From Muricea muricata (taxonomy: Eukaryota > Cnidaria > Anthozoa > Malacalcyonacea > Plexauridae), in the NCBI GenBank assembly GCA_963855995.1, contig OY979722.1, positions 620,001 to 684,000 on the forward strand: a stretch of DNA of 64,000 bases. The letters run 5' to 3'. The stretch's first letter is position 1; the number at the start of each line of letters is the position of its first letter. Position numbers and translations under genes: made by a program. Below the pieces are notes generated by a model, which did no database searches, was not told the origin of the DNA, and was given only the letters and a program-made list of their open reading frames with translations. Positions 12,501 to 23,884 of this stretch are shown here, piece by piece.

Positions 12501-13338
12501 TTCTGAAGAAAAATCTTAGACTTTCCAACTTTCTTTCTAACAAGATTTTTGGAGACACCATTAGTTCCAAGCTTTTCCTTCTTTGATTTTGGTTTAATTT
12601 TAACTAAAAGTTTCTTCTGTCTCTTCCTATCACTATTATCAACACTTTCATCTGACTTTCTTTTACTTTTAGCTTTTGTTTCAGTGGAACCATTACTTGA
12701 CTTTGCTTGTCGCTGCTTGAGAGTAGCCAAGCTCTCTTCGACAGAAGAGGCTTCTTTGTCCGACTGGTTTGTTTTTACCGGTTTCAGGTCTTCATCACTT
12801 GCCGTTTTTGATGCAAGTGATGCGTGTAAAGCTCTCCTCAAGGCAACTTCCTCTTCATGCAGCATTCCATTGTTGTATTCCTGTCAAGAAGAGGTACATC
12901 ATTTCAGAACACATATATCTTACCCCAAATGGGGGGGGGGGGGGTGTACCAGGCAAACCTTTGTAGAAGGCTTCGACAGTTTGGTGGAAGTTTCTCAATG
13001 TAGCTGTCTAATCCCGTGGCTATGGCTGAACCCCCACGAGGCAAAGCACTGACAGGTGTATTTAGGTAGAGTTGCAGTAGTGCTCCACTTCTTAAAGAAC
13101 ACAACACCTGTCTAACTCTCCACCATAAACAAACCTTTGTGCATACAGATAAGAGAAGCAACGACATTTTCTTATTCTGATGATTGTGAATGGAAATTAT
13201 CGTGTGTTTAAACAGTGCGGCTTTGTAAGAAAATATTAACACGGCAATTGAGTCATTGACATCTCGCAGACTGCTTCAGACAATAGTTTTTGTACTTACC
13301 AAACAACGTGTTGTTTTTCTTCGTCTCGGCCGTTCCAT
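3579..13338 (-). CDS. JARID2: JARID2, PRC2-associated Jumonji/ARID protein
   Basis: Twenty-three exons join in frame to 1,066 residues: 13300-13338, 12393-12880, 12154-12213, 11935-12017, 10910-11805, 10715-10785, 10544-10625, 10408-10476, 6886-6942, 6461-6532, 6273-6344, 6047-6136, 5842-5948, 5707-5777, 5428-5633, 5059-5145, 4885-4980, 4735-4806, 4604-4665, 4444-4553, 4252-4334, 4068-4169, 3579-3704. JARID2 recruits and stimulates Polycomb repressive complex 2. Order: N-terminal helix (EEEVALRRALHASL), AQRKFAHTNPASP motif near residue 182 (the site PRC2 methylates in mammals), KTEDFLDFLCLRG, JmjN (about 485-545), ARID (about 547-640), JmjC (about 690-880) and a C5HC2-like zinc finger beginning CAGCGRFCF (about 978). 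The JmjC iron ligands are largely lost, as in other JARID2. The ARID-coding exons 8 and 9 are separated by a 3.5 kb intron containing a fold-back element. The donor of exon 11 (AAG/gtcttg) was chosen by phase and is the least certain junction. Confidence 0.93.
6640..6866. repeat. Near-perfect 105-bp-arm hairpin, MITE-like, in JARID2 intron 9
   Basis: The left arm (about 6640-6752) and right arm (about 6758-6866) are reverse complements over about 105 bp with only a few base bulges. The arms start AAAAAGAAACAAATTCCG and end CGGAATTTGTTTCTTTTT, with a loop of a few bases. The right arm ends about 20 bp from the donor side of JARID2 exon 9. No target-site duplication is obvious. Confidence 0.8.
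7083..7620. repeat. 21-bp tandem array, left arm
   Basis: About two dozen copies of a 21-bp unit of the form TGCGGTGCTTT(A/G)A(A/G)CATTATA. The units nearest the spacer diverge to GCTTTCATCATTATACGC and GCTTTCACCTTTATACGC. The mirrored array occupies about 9390-9925. Confidence 0.85.
7915..9070. repeat. A/T satellite spacer of the fold-back element
   Basis: Irregular units of the type GGGAAAAAATTTTGAAAAAAA occur on one side and their complement on the other. They are interrupted by clusters of ATTCATGAATTATTCATGA near 8285-8410, 8515-8580 and 8845-8915. The same satellite type recurs at about 31850-32450. Confidence 0.8.
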
Positions 13339-13547
13339 GGTTAAAAATACATCCACGTAAACTATTTTCAATTAAATACCAACTAAAAATTTCCTCAAAC
13401 AAATTAAAGCAAAAATATCTATACCCTATCCTACAAAACACGCGCTTTTGTTTTGCTCGTTTTCACGTTGTTCCTACATGACGTTTCGCACCTACCGCTT
13501 ACGGCATAGTAATGCGGACACTTTCGAATTATTAATAAGATTATTAA
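13339..13547. promoter_or_regulatory. JARID2 upstream region, left half of a split intergenic promoter
   Basis: This short segment lies between the JARID2 start codon and the left end of the Kolobok element. Together with 16355-16515 it would form a head-to-head JARID2/GTPBP10 promoter region of about 375 bp if the transposon were absent. No TATA box is evident. Confidence 0.5.
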
Positions 13548-16350
13548 GGTAGTCATTCCCCTTTAAAATGTAATTTTTGAAAAAAAAATCAAATTTTTAA
13601 AATTTATATATTTAGGTACTTTAAGTATTATACTTTAAGATAACATGGCTTGTTTTGTTGAAAAAATGCATATTTGTGAGAAAATAGGTGTTTAAGAAGC
13701 CCTATTTAAAAAATTTCCCCATAGCAACGCCATAGCAACGCGTTTTCCTTCCAAATTTGCTTGATTATTCCACTGACAAAGCGTATTTTTTTGAATTAAA
13801 CTTTTGATGTATGTTATTTAAAGCTATGCCAGTAGATCTCTTTGTGATTGGTTCATTTTCGTAGGCATAGCAACGCGCTGACTTCTCAAACTCGAGGTCG
13901 ATTTGTGGCGAGCTGTGTAAAAAATTGTGTCAGAAAATTGCTGTTTTTTTCGCGTTTATAAGTTGAAATATTGTTGTTACAGTGTAGAATTACATTCCTA
14001 AGGTTGTTCTGAGTGTAATTCAGAGTGAATAGATGGGGAACTCGAAAAATAGAGCAAGAAAAAAGAAGAAGATACCACCGTCAAGGAAGAAGAATATAAT
14101 CCAAGATGGCGGCCCAAGCTACAAAGATCGTGGACCTTCTGCGAAAAAAATCAGCCAGAATACAGAATTGCTTCGTGGTATGACGGAAAACATTGATAGT
14201 ACTGTAAAAGAAGGAACTATTTTAATGGACTTATCCATACTATGCAATGTATTTGACAATGTTTTGAAGTGCCCTGATTGTGGATGTGATATAAAGTCAC
14301 ATGCTGACATGAAAAAGAAATGTGGATATTCCAATTACCTCGTGTTACAATGTGAAAGTATGGAGTGTGATTGGGAGTATTCTTTTAATACTTCAAAGAA
14401 ACAAGGTCATTCTTATGAAATGAATGTAAGAACAGTCTTAGCTTTCAGGGAAATTGGCAAAGGGCATAATGCCATGACTACCTTCAACAAGGTCATGAAC
14501 ATGCCTCCTCCACTAACCCGTCGTGTCTTCACAAAGATCCAAAATGAAAAGGTTTTGCCTGCTGTAAAGAAGTTGGCTTCTGATAGTATGATCAACAATG
14601 CCTATCAAGTCAGAGATGAAATAGCAAATGATGATGGTGAATGTGGAGTGTCGATCGACGGTACTTGGCAGAAGCGAGGATATTCGTCCCATAATGGGAT
14701 TGTTACTGTGATCTCCTTGGATACGAAGAAATGCCTGGATGTGGAAGTGTTGTCAGACAAGTGCCAAGAATGCCAAAAGTGGGGGGAAAAGATTAATGAC
14801 CCAGGCTACAATGCATGGAAAGCATCCCATGAATGCAAGATCAATCATGAAGGAAGCGCTGGCAGTATGGAGACAACTGGTGCCGTTCGGATTTTTAAAA
14901 GGTCGGTGGCTACGAGAGGGCTGAAATATATGAACATGCTTGGAGATGGGGACTCCTCAACCTATAACAGTATTGTTGAAAGCCAGCCATATGGAGAGGA
15001 TTCTATTCCAAACAAATTAGAGTGTATCGGCCATGTTCAAAAAAGGGTTGGAAGTCGTCTACGCAAACTGAAGAGTTCGAACAAAGGAGTGAAATTGGCT
15101 GATGGGAAAGGTTTGGCTGGTAAAGGTAGGCTGACTGACAGTAAAATTGATGTGTTGCAAAACTATTATGGCTTGGCAATCAGGGAAAACCTTGATGATG
15201 TTGGTAAAATGGCCAAGTCCATAGAAGCGTCTCTTTACCATGTTGCATCAACTGCCGAGAATCCACAGCATCATCTCTGCCCAGAAGGAAAGGACAGTTG
15301 GTGTGGATATAAGAGAGACAAGGAAGAATATAAACATAAAAATGGAATACCAAGCTGTATTGTTGATATGATCAAGCCAGTATACAAAGACCTTAGCAAA
15401 TCTGAACTGCTAAGTAAATGTACTCATGGCTTGACACAAAATGTTAACGAGTGTCTGAACAGGCTCATCTGGGACAGATGCCCTAAGTCTACTTATGTTG
15501 AGCAAGAAACTGTGGCTCTTGCCACCTACCTGGCTATTCTTAAGTTTAATGATGGTGACATTTCCTTCTTGAAGTTATTTCAGGACCTTGATGTAACTCC
15601 TGGTATTTTCACTGGTAAAGCCTCGGAGGAATGTGACAACTCGAGGATAAAACTGTCGGCAAAAAAGAGCTCAGAACAAGTGAAGAAGAGAAGAAAGATA
15701 CTGAGGCACCAAAGAAAACACTATATAGACACTACAGAAGACCAAGAAGGTGTTACCTATGAAGCAGGTGCTTTCTAGAGACTATATAAACCAGAACAAA
15801 ACATTAAAGTACTATTTTCTCAATTTCACAGTTTTCTCATTTCAGTTAATCTTTGTGACAGCATATCTTTCTGAATATTTAGTGTAAAAGGTTGAAACTT
15901 GGTATGTTTATGGCTTTTAACATTATCTAGTAACTGACCATTTTTAATTTTTCATATTTTTCATTAGTAATGTATAAATGAGGTTTAATTACCTAATTAG
16001 CTGTAAAAAATCCCTGTTTTTTCCTAATGTGCAGATTTTTTACCAAATTTTTTGCAAAAATGTTTTAAAGTGAAAATAAAGATGGTCAGTTACTAGATCA
16101 TGTTATAAGCTTTCAAAATATATGTCATTTATGTTCTTCTGATTAACGGTGTGTGTGGTATCATGTTTCATGCGACGCCATTTTTTGGCTAATTAGCGGG
16201 CGGCCATATTGGATAATTAGTGTAATTAATGAGTAACCTGAAAATTTTTTTTAGATTTTGATTTTTATCACTGTGCCCCTTAAAAAAATGTTTTTGCTGA
16301 GTCTGTACCTTGTAAAATAAAAAAAAATGCTTTAAAGGGGAATGACCACC
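13548..16350 (+). mobile_element. Kolobok-type DNA transposon with TTAA duplications
   Basis: The terminal inverted repeats are GGTAGTCATTCCCCTTTAAA (13548-13567) and its counterpart ending GGGGAATGACCACC (16331-16350). They differ at one position (GGTAG versus GGTGG). A TTAA duplication is at 13544-13547 and 16351-16354. A single intact transposase frame occupies 14033-15778. TTAA target sites with this type of transposase fit the Kolobok superfamily; piggyBac also uses TTAA but its transposase differs. The intact frame and matched ends suggest a young, possibly active copy. Confidence 0.9.
14033..15778 (+). CDS. Kolobok/Mutator-like-domain DDE transposase
   Basis: An uninterrupted 581-residue frame with a basic N-terminus (RARKKKKIPPSRKK) likely to act as a nuclear signal. 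A zinc-binding segment lies near residues 79-110 (CPDCGCD, then a C-x4-C near CESMEC). It is followed by an RNase-H-like catalytic core of the family described as a Mutator-like transposase domain in invertebrate genomes. Candidate catalytic acids are D in SIDGTWQKRG (about residue 208), D in MLGDGDSSTYNSI (about 304) and E in QNVNECLNRLIW (about 471). A CQECQKW cluster with later CKINHEG suggests a further zinc knuckle between D1 and D2. The C-terminus is very basic (KKRRKILRHQRKHY). No introns and no stops are present. The start is the only ATG upstream of the conserved region and follows a 5' leader inside the transposon. Confidence 0.88.
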   Translation: MGNSKNRARKKKKIPPSRKKNIIQDGGPSYKDRGPSAKKISQNTELLRGMTENIDSTVKEGTILMDLSILCNVFDNVLKCPDCGCDIKSHADMKKKCGYSNYLVLQCESMECDWEYSFNTSKKQGHSYEMNVRTVLAFREIGKGHNAMTTFNKVMNMPPPLTRRVFTKIQNEKVLPAVKKLASDSMINNAYQVRDEIANDDGECGVSIDGTWQKRGYSSHNGIVTVISLDTKKCLDVEVLSDKCQECQKWGEKINDPGYNAWKASHECKINHEGSAGSMETTGAVRIFKRSVATRGLKYMNMLGDGDSSTYNSIVESQPYGEDSIPNKLECIGHVQKRVGSRLRKLKSSNKGVKLADGKGLAGKGRLTDSKIDVLQNYYGLAIRENLDDVGKMAKSIEASLYHVASTAENPQHHLCPEGKDSWCGYKRDKEEYKHKNGIPSCIVDMIKPVYKDLSKSELLSKCTHGLTQNVNECLNRLIWDRCPKSTYVEQETVALATYLAILKFNDGDISFLKLFQDLDVTPGIFTGKASEECDNSRIKLSAKKSSEQVKKRRKILRHQRKHYIDTTEDQEGVTYEAGAF

Positions 16351-16354
16351 TTAA

Positions 16355-16515
16355 TGTTAGCTATTTTTTGTATTATTATCTGATAATTATAACAAATTAG
16401 TACACATGATGATAGGATGCTAGGATAGAACATGAGGATGAATTAATAATATTACTCAAAAACTTAGGAAATTATAGCTCAGTGTTTCTGAAACTCCAGG
16501 AATAATTGTGATGCA
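16355..16515. promoter_or_regulatory. GTPBP10 upstream region, right half of split promoter
   Basis: A segment of 161 bp lies between the transposon's right TTAA and the GTPBP10 start codon. It is AT-rich without a clear TATA box. It must hold the transcription start of GTPBP10 unless the transposon supplies one. Confidence 0.45.
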
Positions 16516-18240
16516 ATGCTACGACACCTTTCTCAAAGAGCCAGCAAGGTTTACATTGAATAATGCAAAATTTTCTAAACCACAAGTCTAGACTGTAAAA
16601 GGTGGTAAAAAGGAAATATTGTTGGCGTTTTTAGGAGCTTCAGTTTATAGACTGGAGGCGTGTGCTGGTCAAAGCAGGCAATGGTGGAGATGGCTGTGCT
16701 CATCTGCTGAGGACTGGGTATGATTGTTAACCATTTATTAGGGGTCTTCATCTGTATGCTGAATTGTGTAGAATTGATAAGGATTTTTCAGCACTTTCAG
16801 CATTTGCATATTCTTCACAGGGGAAACAGGAAAGCAGGTCCAGATGGAGGAAATGGTGGCATCGGTGGTGATGTCATTCTGCAAGCTGATGTCTCTGTGA
16901 AGCAACTGAGACATGTGAGGAAGTATTTGAAAGGAGAAGATGGTGGCAGTGGGCAAACTAAAGCCTGTCATGGAAGGAATGGAAAAGATCTCATTGTAAA
17001 GGTATCATAGAAATCACACCTATTACCAATGGGGTGGAAGACCACACCCATTGCCAATGGGGTGGAAGATCACAACCATTGCCAATGGGGTGGAAGATCA
17101 CATCCATTGCCAATGGGGTAGAAGATCACATCCTTTGCCAATGGGGTGGAAGATCACATCCATTTCCAGTGGGGTGGAAGACAACATCCATTGCCAATGG
17201 GGTGGAAGATCACATCCATTGCCAATGCCTTATAAACGTGATAGGAGTAAACAATCTTTACTGTATCTGAAGACTGTTTATATTCTAGGTTCCTCTTGGT
17301 ACAGCAGTGAAGTGTCATGGCTTACTCATCGGCGACTTGAAGACACATCAAGAACAATTTATTCTGAGCAGAGGTGGTGCAGGGGGTTATGGCAACATCC
17401 ACTTTAAATCTGCTCTAAATCGTCGGCCATTGGAGTTCACGAAAGGAGAGACAGGAGAAGAGAAGACAGTGGAACTGGAATTGAAGACCATAGCTGATAT
17501 AGGACTGGTATGTGCAAGACTGATAATAATAATTTGCTTTTTGCTGTAATAGAGCATGCAGTAAATGGAAATTTACAGATTTACTTCCAGCAAAGAATCT
17601 CTCAAAGTGTATGGACCATTTCATTTCTTAGGTTGGTTTTCCAAACGCAGGGAAGTCGACCTTACTTCGAGCAATATCGAATGCAAAACCTGCCGTAGCT
17701 ACCTATCCATTCACAACCCGTAATCCTTATGTTGGAATGGTGGAGTATGAAGATTACCTCCAGGTTGCAGGTGATTTGAAACAAATGTTGTCATTCTTAC
17801 ATTTCACACTTTAAAAACTCAGATGACAAAATGAAATTTGATAGTTAGTCTATTTTTTCTGTTATCTTTCAGTTGCGGACATTCCTGGCCTCATCGAAGG
17901 AGCTCACATGAACAAGGGATTAGGTCACTCCTTTCTACGCCATATTGAGAGATGCCGTTGTCTACTTTATGTTATCGATATTTCCCAAGACAATCCTGCC
18001 TCACATCTTAAAATGTTAAAAAAAGAACTTGACTTGTACAAGTCTGGATTATCTTCGCTTCCCGCCGCTATTGTAGCGAATAAAATCGACATTTTAGGAG
18101 ATTTATCAAAGCGGGATTGCATCCAAACGCAATTCAGGGACATATCACTGCCGCTTATTGCGATATCCGGCAAAATGGGAACTAACATCATAGATTTAAA
18201 AGTATTTATTAGAACGTTATGTGAACAAAATTCCTGCTAA
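16516..18240 (+). CDS. GTPBP10: GTPBP10, Obg-family GTPase
   Basis: Six exons (16516-16548, 16635-16717, 16821-17001, 17289-17507, 17632-17770, 17873-18240) join in frame to 340 residues. The glycine-rich Obg fold spans about residues 12-160 ([39 protein letters not shown]). The G domain follows: G1 [10 protein letters not shown]3 [15 protein letters not shown]4 NKIDIL and G5 [23 protein letters not shown] is diagnostic for the GTPBP10/ObgH2 branch rather than MTG2. The protein assists assembly of the mitochondrial large ribosomal subunit. The N-terminus [11 protein letters not shown] is short, basic and hydroxylated, consistent with a mitochondrial targeting peptide; the start was chosen because it splices in phase to [15 protein letters not shown]. 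Intron 3 carries a minisatellite. The gene converges on the ANKRD11/12 homologue, with 189 bp between stops. Confidence 0.93.
17016..17230. repeat. 26-27-bp minisatellite in GTPBP10 intron 3
   Basis: About eight tandem copies of a unit of the form CCAATGGGGTGGAAGATCAC followed by ATCCATTG, with scattered point changes. It is open in two frames on the + strand, but that is a by-product of the repeat. Confidence 0.85.
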
Positions 18241-18429
18241 AACAAGGTTTAAAATTATGCTTTAAGAAAGCACCAGGGATACAACTCAAAGGAGTTGCAT
18301 GAGTGTAACAATGTTCTTGACCAACACGCGTGTGGCTGCATCTTAAAACAGGTCTAACGTGAAAAACTTATCGAACATGAAAAAAGTTGTAATGAACGTT
18401 ACTAAAACAACGCATATAACATGTGTCCG

Positions 18430-21400
18430 TTACACACAACTTTGTAACTCACGCTTTATAACGGTATCGAACGCTTGTTGTTCATGCTTGTGCCTAGTTG
18501 CCATTGCATTCTGAAAACAAAACAAAAGCATAAGAGAGATGTAATTTTTGAAGACTTTTCTTGGTAGAATATTCTTATATTTGATTCTATAGAGTTGCAT
18601 CTCTCGCGCGTGTTTCGCCGTCAACGCTCGTCGACTTTCCCCAACCTTAACTCCAAATTGATCATGCAGCAAAATCTTCACGCGAAGGCTTTATCTGTGT
18701 TAATGCCAGAAAACTCTCATCAAGCCCTTTTCCTGTCCCTACCTCCGCACGCAAGACTTCGCTTGTTAACTCGCATCAACTCTTACAAACCCTAGTGTCA
18801 CCAAAGACTTTGCTAATTTTTTAGTGGAAAGCCGAGAAAACAACTCTAATAAATAAAGAAACTGTACCTTAAGTTTCTCGTATTTTTCAATAATCTCTCG
18901 GTGACCAGACGATGAAGCTTGGTCTTGTTGGAAATAAGTCTGCTGGGATAACTTCTTTTTCTTAAAGTAGAAACGTTGAGTTAGCGAGTGAAATAAACGG
19001 GAAAGCAAAATGGAGGATGGTAATGTCTTGAACTGCATCGATGTGTTTAGACTGTTAGTTTTATGAAATTTCTAGCGATGGTGAAAGCAATAAGCATTTC
19101 TCACAAATTATTCTTACCTCATTCTGTAGTTGTCGTGATGACATGTTTTGCCAGTATATTGCGGAGCAAACTCCAGGAGGCAGCTTGGATTTCAGAGAAG
19201 AATATGCTTGCTTGCTGTAGAATCTCACAATCTCTTGTTCCATACACAGTTGTAGCTTGTCCTAGACAAACATCGCCAAGTTCAATAACGAACCAAGCAA
19301 CTGTAACTTTACAAAACTCATTTACAAACCTGTTCACTTCTTTGCTTTCGCAACAGATCATTTTTGGACTTTTTCAGTTCTGAAGATCTATCGTTGCTTT
19401 CGATTCTTGAACATACTGGTGCTCCAACATTCTAAAAATACAACGAATACTGTTATAGTACGTTAGTTAACTCATAAAGCCATACACTTTAACTAGACAA
19501 CGCCTTTTCAGCATATCGGCAGCTAAATCAATACGTAATTTCACTGCAGTTCACCAGGTAAATGTAATTAATACATAATTACACTAACCGTTTCCTTATT
19601 AACATCTTTCGCCAGTTCATAATTTCTGGTGTTCATTAAGAACTGGTCATAACCTGGAACCCTCACTTCATCTAACTGACATCTACTCGCAGCCATGAGA
19701 GATTGCCAGGTAACAGCAGGTTTTGAGGACTTCAGAACAGCGGTACTTGGAGTTAATCTTTCCTGACTATCCTGGGTGTGACGTCCTGATCTATGAGCAG
19801 TGCTGGATCTTGCATCATTTTCATCAGATCTTACGTTATCCCGGTTTCTACCCGATTGTGCAGTATTTCGTTTAGTGATTTTGTCCTCTCTGTTAAAGCC
19901 TGAAATACGCGAACTTTTCCTCCCCCGTGATTTCTTCTCTAACCGCCAAGGTCTTAGCTTTCCCGCGCTGTTTTCTTCAGTGTTTACTTTGCTTACTGAC
20001 TCCTCGCTATTCTTGGAAACAGTACCTTTCTCGTAGTGTCTGTTATAATCTTTCTCAGAAATTGTGTCATCAAATTTCAACGATGTAATGCGAGTATGCT
20101 CCACGCCTGAGGATGGAACCGCATGCAAACTCCTCTTGGTGTGGTCATTGTCATCATTTGATGTGGAAGAGATTACATTGTCTTGTTCTAAGGAGAAAAG
20201 AAGATCTATAATGATATGAACTTTAGAAATATAGAAGGAATGAACTAGAAACAGATACTATATAACAAAATAATCCAGTGCAAGATAGTATACATATAAA
20301 GTAATTAATTATACCTTTTAGTTGCTTCAAAGGTTGTTCTTTCTTTAGCAAAAATTTCTGAGCTTCCGATTCATTCTCTTTCATATCAGCATCGAAACTT
20401 TCAACGTCGAGGAAAAGATCATCATTTGACACAGAAGATTGTCGGTTAGTTTCTCGTTCATTAAAACCTTCATGAAGAGACGTTGTTGCATTTCCCAGAG
20501 AAGTTCCGCCATAACCAACGCTTCTTTGTTGATTTCCAGAAGTATAAACACAAGCTGCGGATGTATCTCTATAAACATCAACAGGAGGCGTCGCTACGCC
20601 ATCTTGCAGTCCCAAGAAGATAGGAGCATAGTACTGTGAAGCGCCAGAAAGAAGACTTGTGGATAGAACTTCCACTGCAATGCTCTCATCAAACTCTGGA
20701 GTTCTGCTCCTTTCTACATAATCTTGACTAGAGTCCTTGTCCTCCTGAGATACAGCTACTGCTTTTTCAGATGCAATCGGAACTAAAGAAGATTCTGTTT
20801 TGATCTTTTCGTTCTCTTCTCTCTCAGTACTGGTTGAATCTTGCTTCTCTTTCACGATTTCTTCCTCTTTTGTTGGCTCAGTAAATTCCTCGGACTCATT
20901 ACAAGTTACAGGCTGATTTTCGGCCTCAGCTATGTCGTCATTGATTGACACCTCTTCATTTTCGGACTGCTTCGTTTCTTGAGTGTTTAGTTCTTTTGGG
21001 TCACACCAAGGCATCTTCACGTTTGTGCTGACACTACCTTGATCGCTACTTGAAACAAGTTTCTGTTGCGGCACTTCGATTACCGTTTCCGAAGCAGTCG
21101 TACTCACAGATTGTAACGCGTCCTCTTGTCCTGGCTGATCACAGTTTTCATCCAGTGAAGAAACTGTGTTCGCTTTCAATACAGTTTTCTTGATGTCGTG
21201 AACCACTGTGGCACCTTCACTGAACGAATGTCCGGAATTATCCGTGTTCTTCTTGTTTACATCTAGGACTTCCTTTGGAGTCTCTTGTTTCTCATCTGGC
21301 TTAGTCTCCTTGCTCTCTGGTCTTCTATCTTCTTCCACACTGCGACAGTTCTTATATGGCGTCACTTGTGTTAAACGGATAGTGACCTCTTTATCACGAG

Positions 21401-23884
21401 GCTCCAGTTTACAGATGTACATCACTGGTTTCTCCATCTTTGACTCCCCCTGAGTTTCCTTGCGCTGTATTTCGTTCCCTAAGATAGAGCCTCGTACGTG
21501 TAATCGTTCATTTTCGGTATTTGAGCTCTACAAGATAAAAATCAGTTATAGATAAGACGCAGAAAGGTCTTTAGTTTTTGTGATAAACATAAAACATTCT
21601 ATAAATCTAGAAAAAATTGGTTCTCAAAGGTACCTTTTCTTTCTTGCGCGAAACAGTCAGTTCCTCACAGCAAATTTTTATCTCTTTCTTCTGGAAAGCG
21701 ACGTGTTGTATGCCATGTGCATTAAAGATGTCGCTCATTTCTTGACTGCTGACCAAATCTGTAGGTTTCTTACTTTTCGTGTTTGTTTGTTGTGGGTTTG
21801 CACCGGAGGATAGCAACATGTCGACAACCTTGAAAAAACAAACCACAAGTTAGAAAAATTTTGGCAAGGATGACAAGGAGTAAGGCCGGGGCTGCATGCT
21901 GGGTGGAAAGGAAACCTGTTAAAATGACATTCTACCTCGACATGATTGTTTATCACAGCATCATGAAGTGGTGTATCGCCTTCAAAACCTGGTACGTTCA
22001 CTGCTGCGCCGTGTTTGACAAGAAGTTTTGCTGCTTCGATGTTACCGTGATTACAGGCTTCATGAAGAGCAGTCCAACCTGAACAAGTGTGAGAGAGAGG
22101 GGGGAGGTTATGAGAGGGGACGTTATAAGAGGGGACGTTATGAGATGGGAGGTTATGAGAGCTGAGACAATCCTACAAAGCGTATACCACGGACGGGCAT
22201 GTAAGAATCACTTCAGGCAAAGCTGAACAAGTTAGAACGCAATTGAGCATCCAACAAGCTAAGTTATCTTGCCAGATAATCTAGCTCAATGACGATGAGT
22301 CTTTTTGGATAACTTCCTGGTTTTACACGAAATGTTAATCGTGTTTCCACCAGATAGTAATTTTCTCGAACTTTCTGAACATGTTCAATAACTGGTAGAA
22401 CTTGTTCAACAGTTCAGCATTTTCGAGTTAAAGTCACTTTTTATCTCTTGCTAGTTCAATATCCCTGGTGTCATTGCTTTTTAATGCCTTTCTGCGGCGG
22501 TTGAAAAATCACTATCCAGTGGATGTGGTCCACCTTTCGCACAACCGGCCCCAGATCTTTGCAGTTGACTAAATTATTGATCAATCCAGCGGACTCATCG
22601 ATATATCAAATACTTAGTGACCTACCAGCATAATCTTTCAGCTGGACATCGGCACCATTTTTAATTAGCTTTTTTAAGTTTGCTATATCTCCTTTAATAG
22701 CAGCAATATGCAGCGGTGTCTCCCCTCGCTCGTTTCGCCGATGCACGCGAGGGTTTTTACATTTCCCGTTTCGTTTCATCCTTTTGCGCGATTTTACTTT
22801 CGTGAACGTCTTCTCGCTCTCGTTCTCCGTGCGTGTGCTGGTGGCCTCCAGCAGGAAGGCGAGTTGTTGCCTTTCTGTTAGAGGTGGTTTCGCTGTTGTG
22901 CTCGCATGTGTGATGTCGTTTGAAACAAACTTAACAGGATCATTTGATCTCTTCTTTTTCTCAACGCTATCATTTTCATTCCCTAAGTTCAACAAAATAT
23001 ATGTAGCTTTAAAATCTTACACACGTCAAAATTAAAGCCTGAAACAAACGAGAAAAAAAATACCGAAACACGCAAAAATATTACCACATCTTAAAAGAGC
23101 ATTCTACACCTATGTCTACACTTAGTAAAATTGCAAAGTTTGGTTGTGAAATGCTCTAAAATATGGAAAATATAGCCAGGCCTTGCGAATTTGGTAAATT
23201 CTGTATACATTTGTTTTACGGGTAGAAAATAATACCAAGTTGATACCCTTGTGTATTCATTTCTCACGGATAATACAAAACTATGGAAATTTTGCCAACT
23301 TCGCAAGGCTATATTTTCTGTAGTTTACAACATTTTACAACCAAACTTTGCAATTTTACTAAGTTTAGGATACTCTTTCAAACTGTGGTAATTTTCCTAT
23401 TTCGATTTTTTTTGCAAAATTTCGTCTAAAAGGTCAAAGTTCCGTTGAACCAACACCTTTACTTCACTGAGTTACTGTGGGAGAGTGATGAAAAAAATAC
23501 TGGTTATTACCATGCTAAGAATAATTGGTAAAGCCTTATTACCTAACGCTTGATCACCAGGTTGGCCAAATAACTTTCGTTTTGACGCTTTTTGAGAAGC
23601 ACTGACCAGAGATACCTCAATAAATGAAAACAGATCAAAATACATACGCTGTCAGATCTTACAAGTAGCTGCAAGCATAGTACGGAAATTTCTGTTGCAT
23701 TGGTGTCTCCTCAAGCAAACTGAATATATTTCCCTTACTATACCTTGTTTACTGCCAGTTTTGTCTGGGGTTGATTGGGGTTATCAGGGGTGATCTCTTG
23801 ACAATATTTCTCGAGGTTTTCCAATGGTGTACGAAGATCAACAACCATCTTGCTTTTTTCATTCGCAGGACTAACAGACTCCAT
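18430..23884 (-). CDS. ANKRD11/ANKRD12 homologue, ankyrin-repeat chromatin co-regulator
   Basis: Eleven exons (23744-23884, 23543-23615, 22626-22982, 21936-22078, 21634-21828, 20315-21527, 19589-20187, 19330-19431, 19118-19261, 18868-18960, 18430-18510) join in frame to 1,046 residues. The N-terminal half has [16 protein letters not shown] followed by [30 protein letters not shown] and [13 protein letters not shown]. These are the ankyrin block of ANKRD11/12 (about residues 150-270). The middle is a long acidic, disordered region. The C-terminal 120 residues match the conserved vertebrate C-terminus ([39 protein letters not shown]). Vertebrate members bind histone deacetylases and nuclear-receptor co-activators. 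At 1,046 residues this is well under half of the vertebrate proteins (over 2,000); the lysine-rich central region is mostly absent. The 18868-18960 acceptor was chosen by phase. Confidence 0.88.
22085..22165. repeat. G-rich short tandem repeat in ANKRD intron
   Basis: Three to four copies of a GAGAGGGGACGTTATGA-type unit, located just upstream of the ankyrin-coding exon at 21936-22078. Confidence 0.7.
23121..23363. mobile_element. MITE with about 75-bp inverted arms in ANKRD intron 2
   Basis: The ends are CTTAGTAAAATTGCAAAGTT and its reverse complement, with arms similar for about 75 bp, including AAAATATAGCC followed by CTTGCGAA. The element is 243 bp and has no coding capacity. A related single arm occurs at about 62040-62120. 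Confidence 0.75.

Noticed and set aside
13544..16354. piggyBac assignment for the TTAA element
   Set aside because: TTAA fits both, but the transposase core (SIDGTW, MLGDGDSS, NVNECLN) and the GGTRGTCATTCCCC ends are not piggyBac-like.
17034..17407. 78- and 118-codon open frames in GTPBP10 intron 3
   Set aside because: Minisatellite read-through. The true coding frame is defined by the Obg homology and splice phases.
18566..18800. Possible extra exon in the ANKRD homologue (83-codon - strand frame)
   Set aside because: It would break the phase between EKYEKLK and the last exon, which join perfectly without it.
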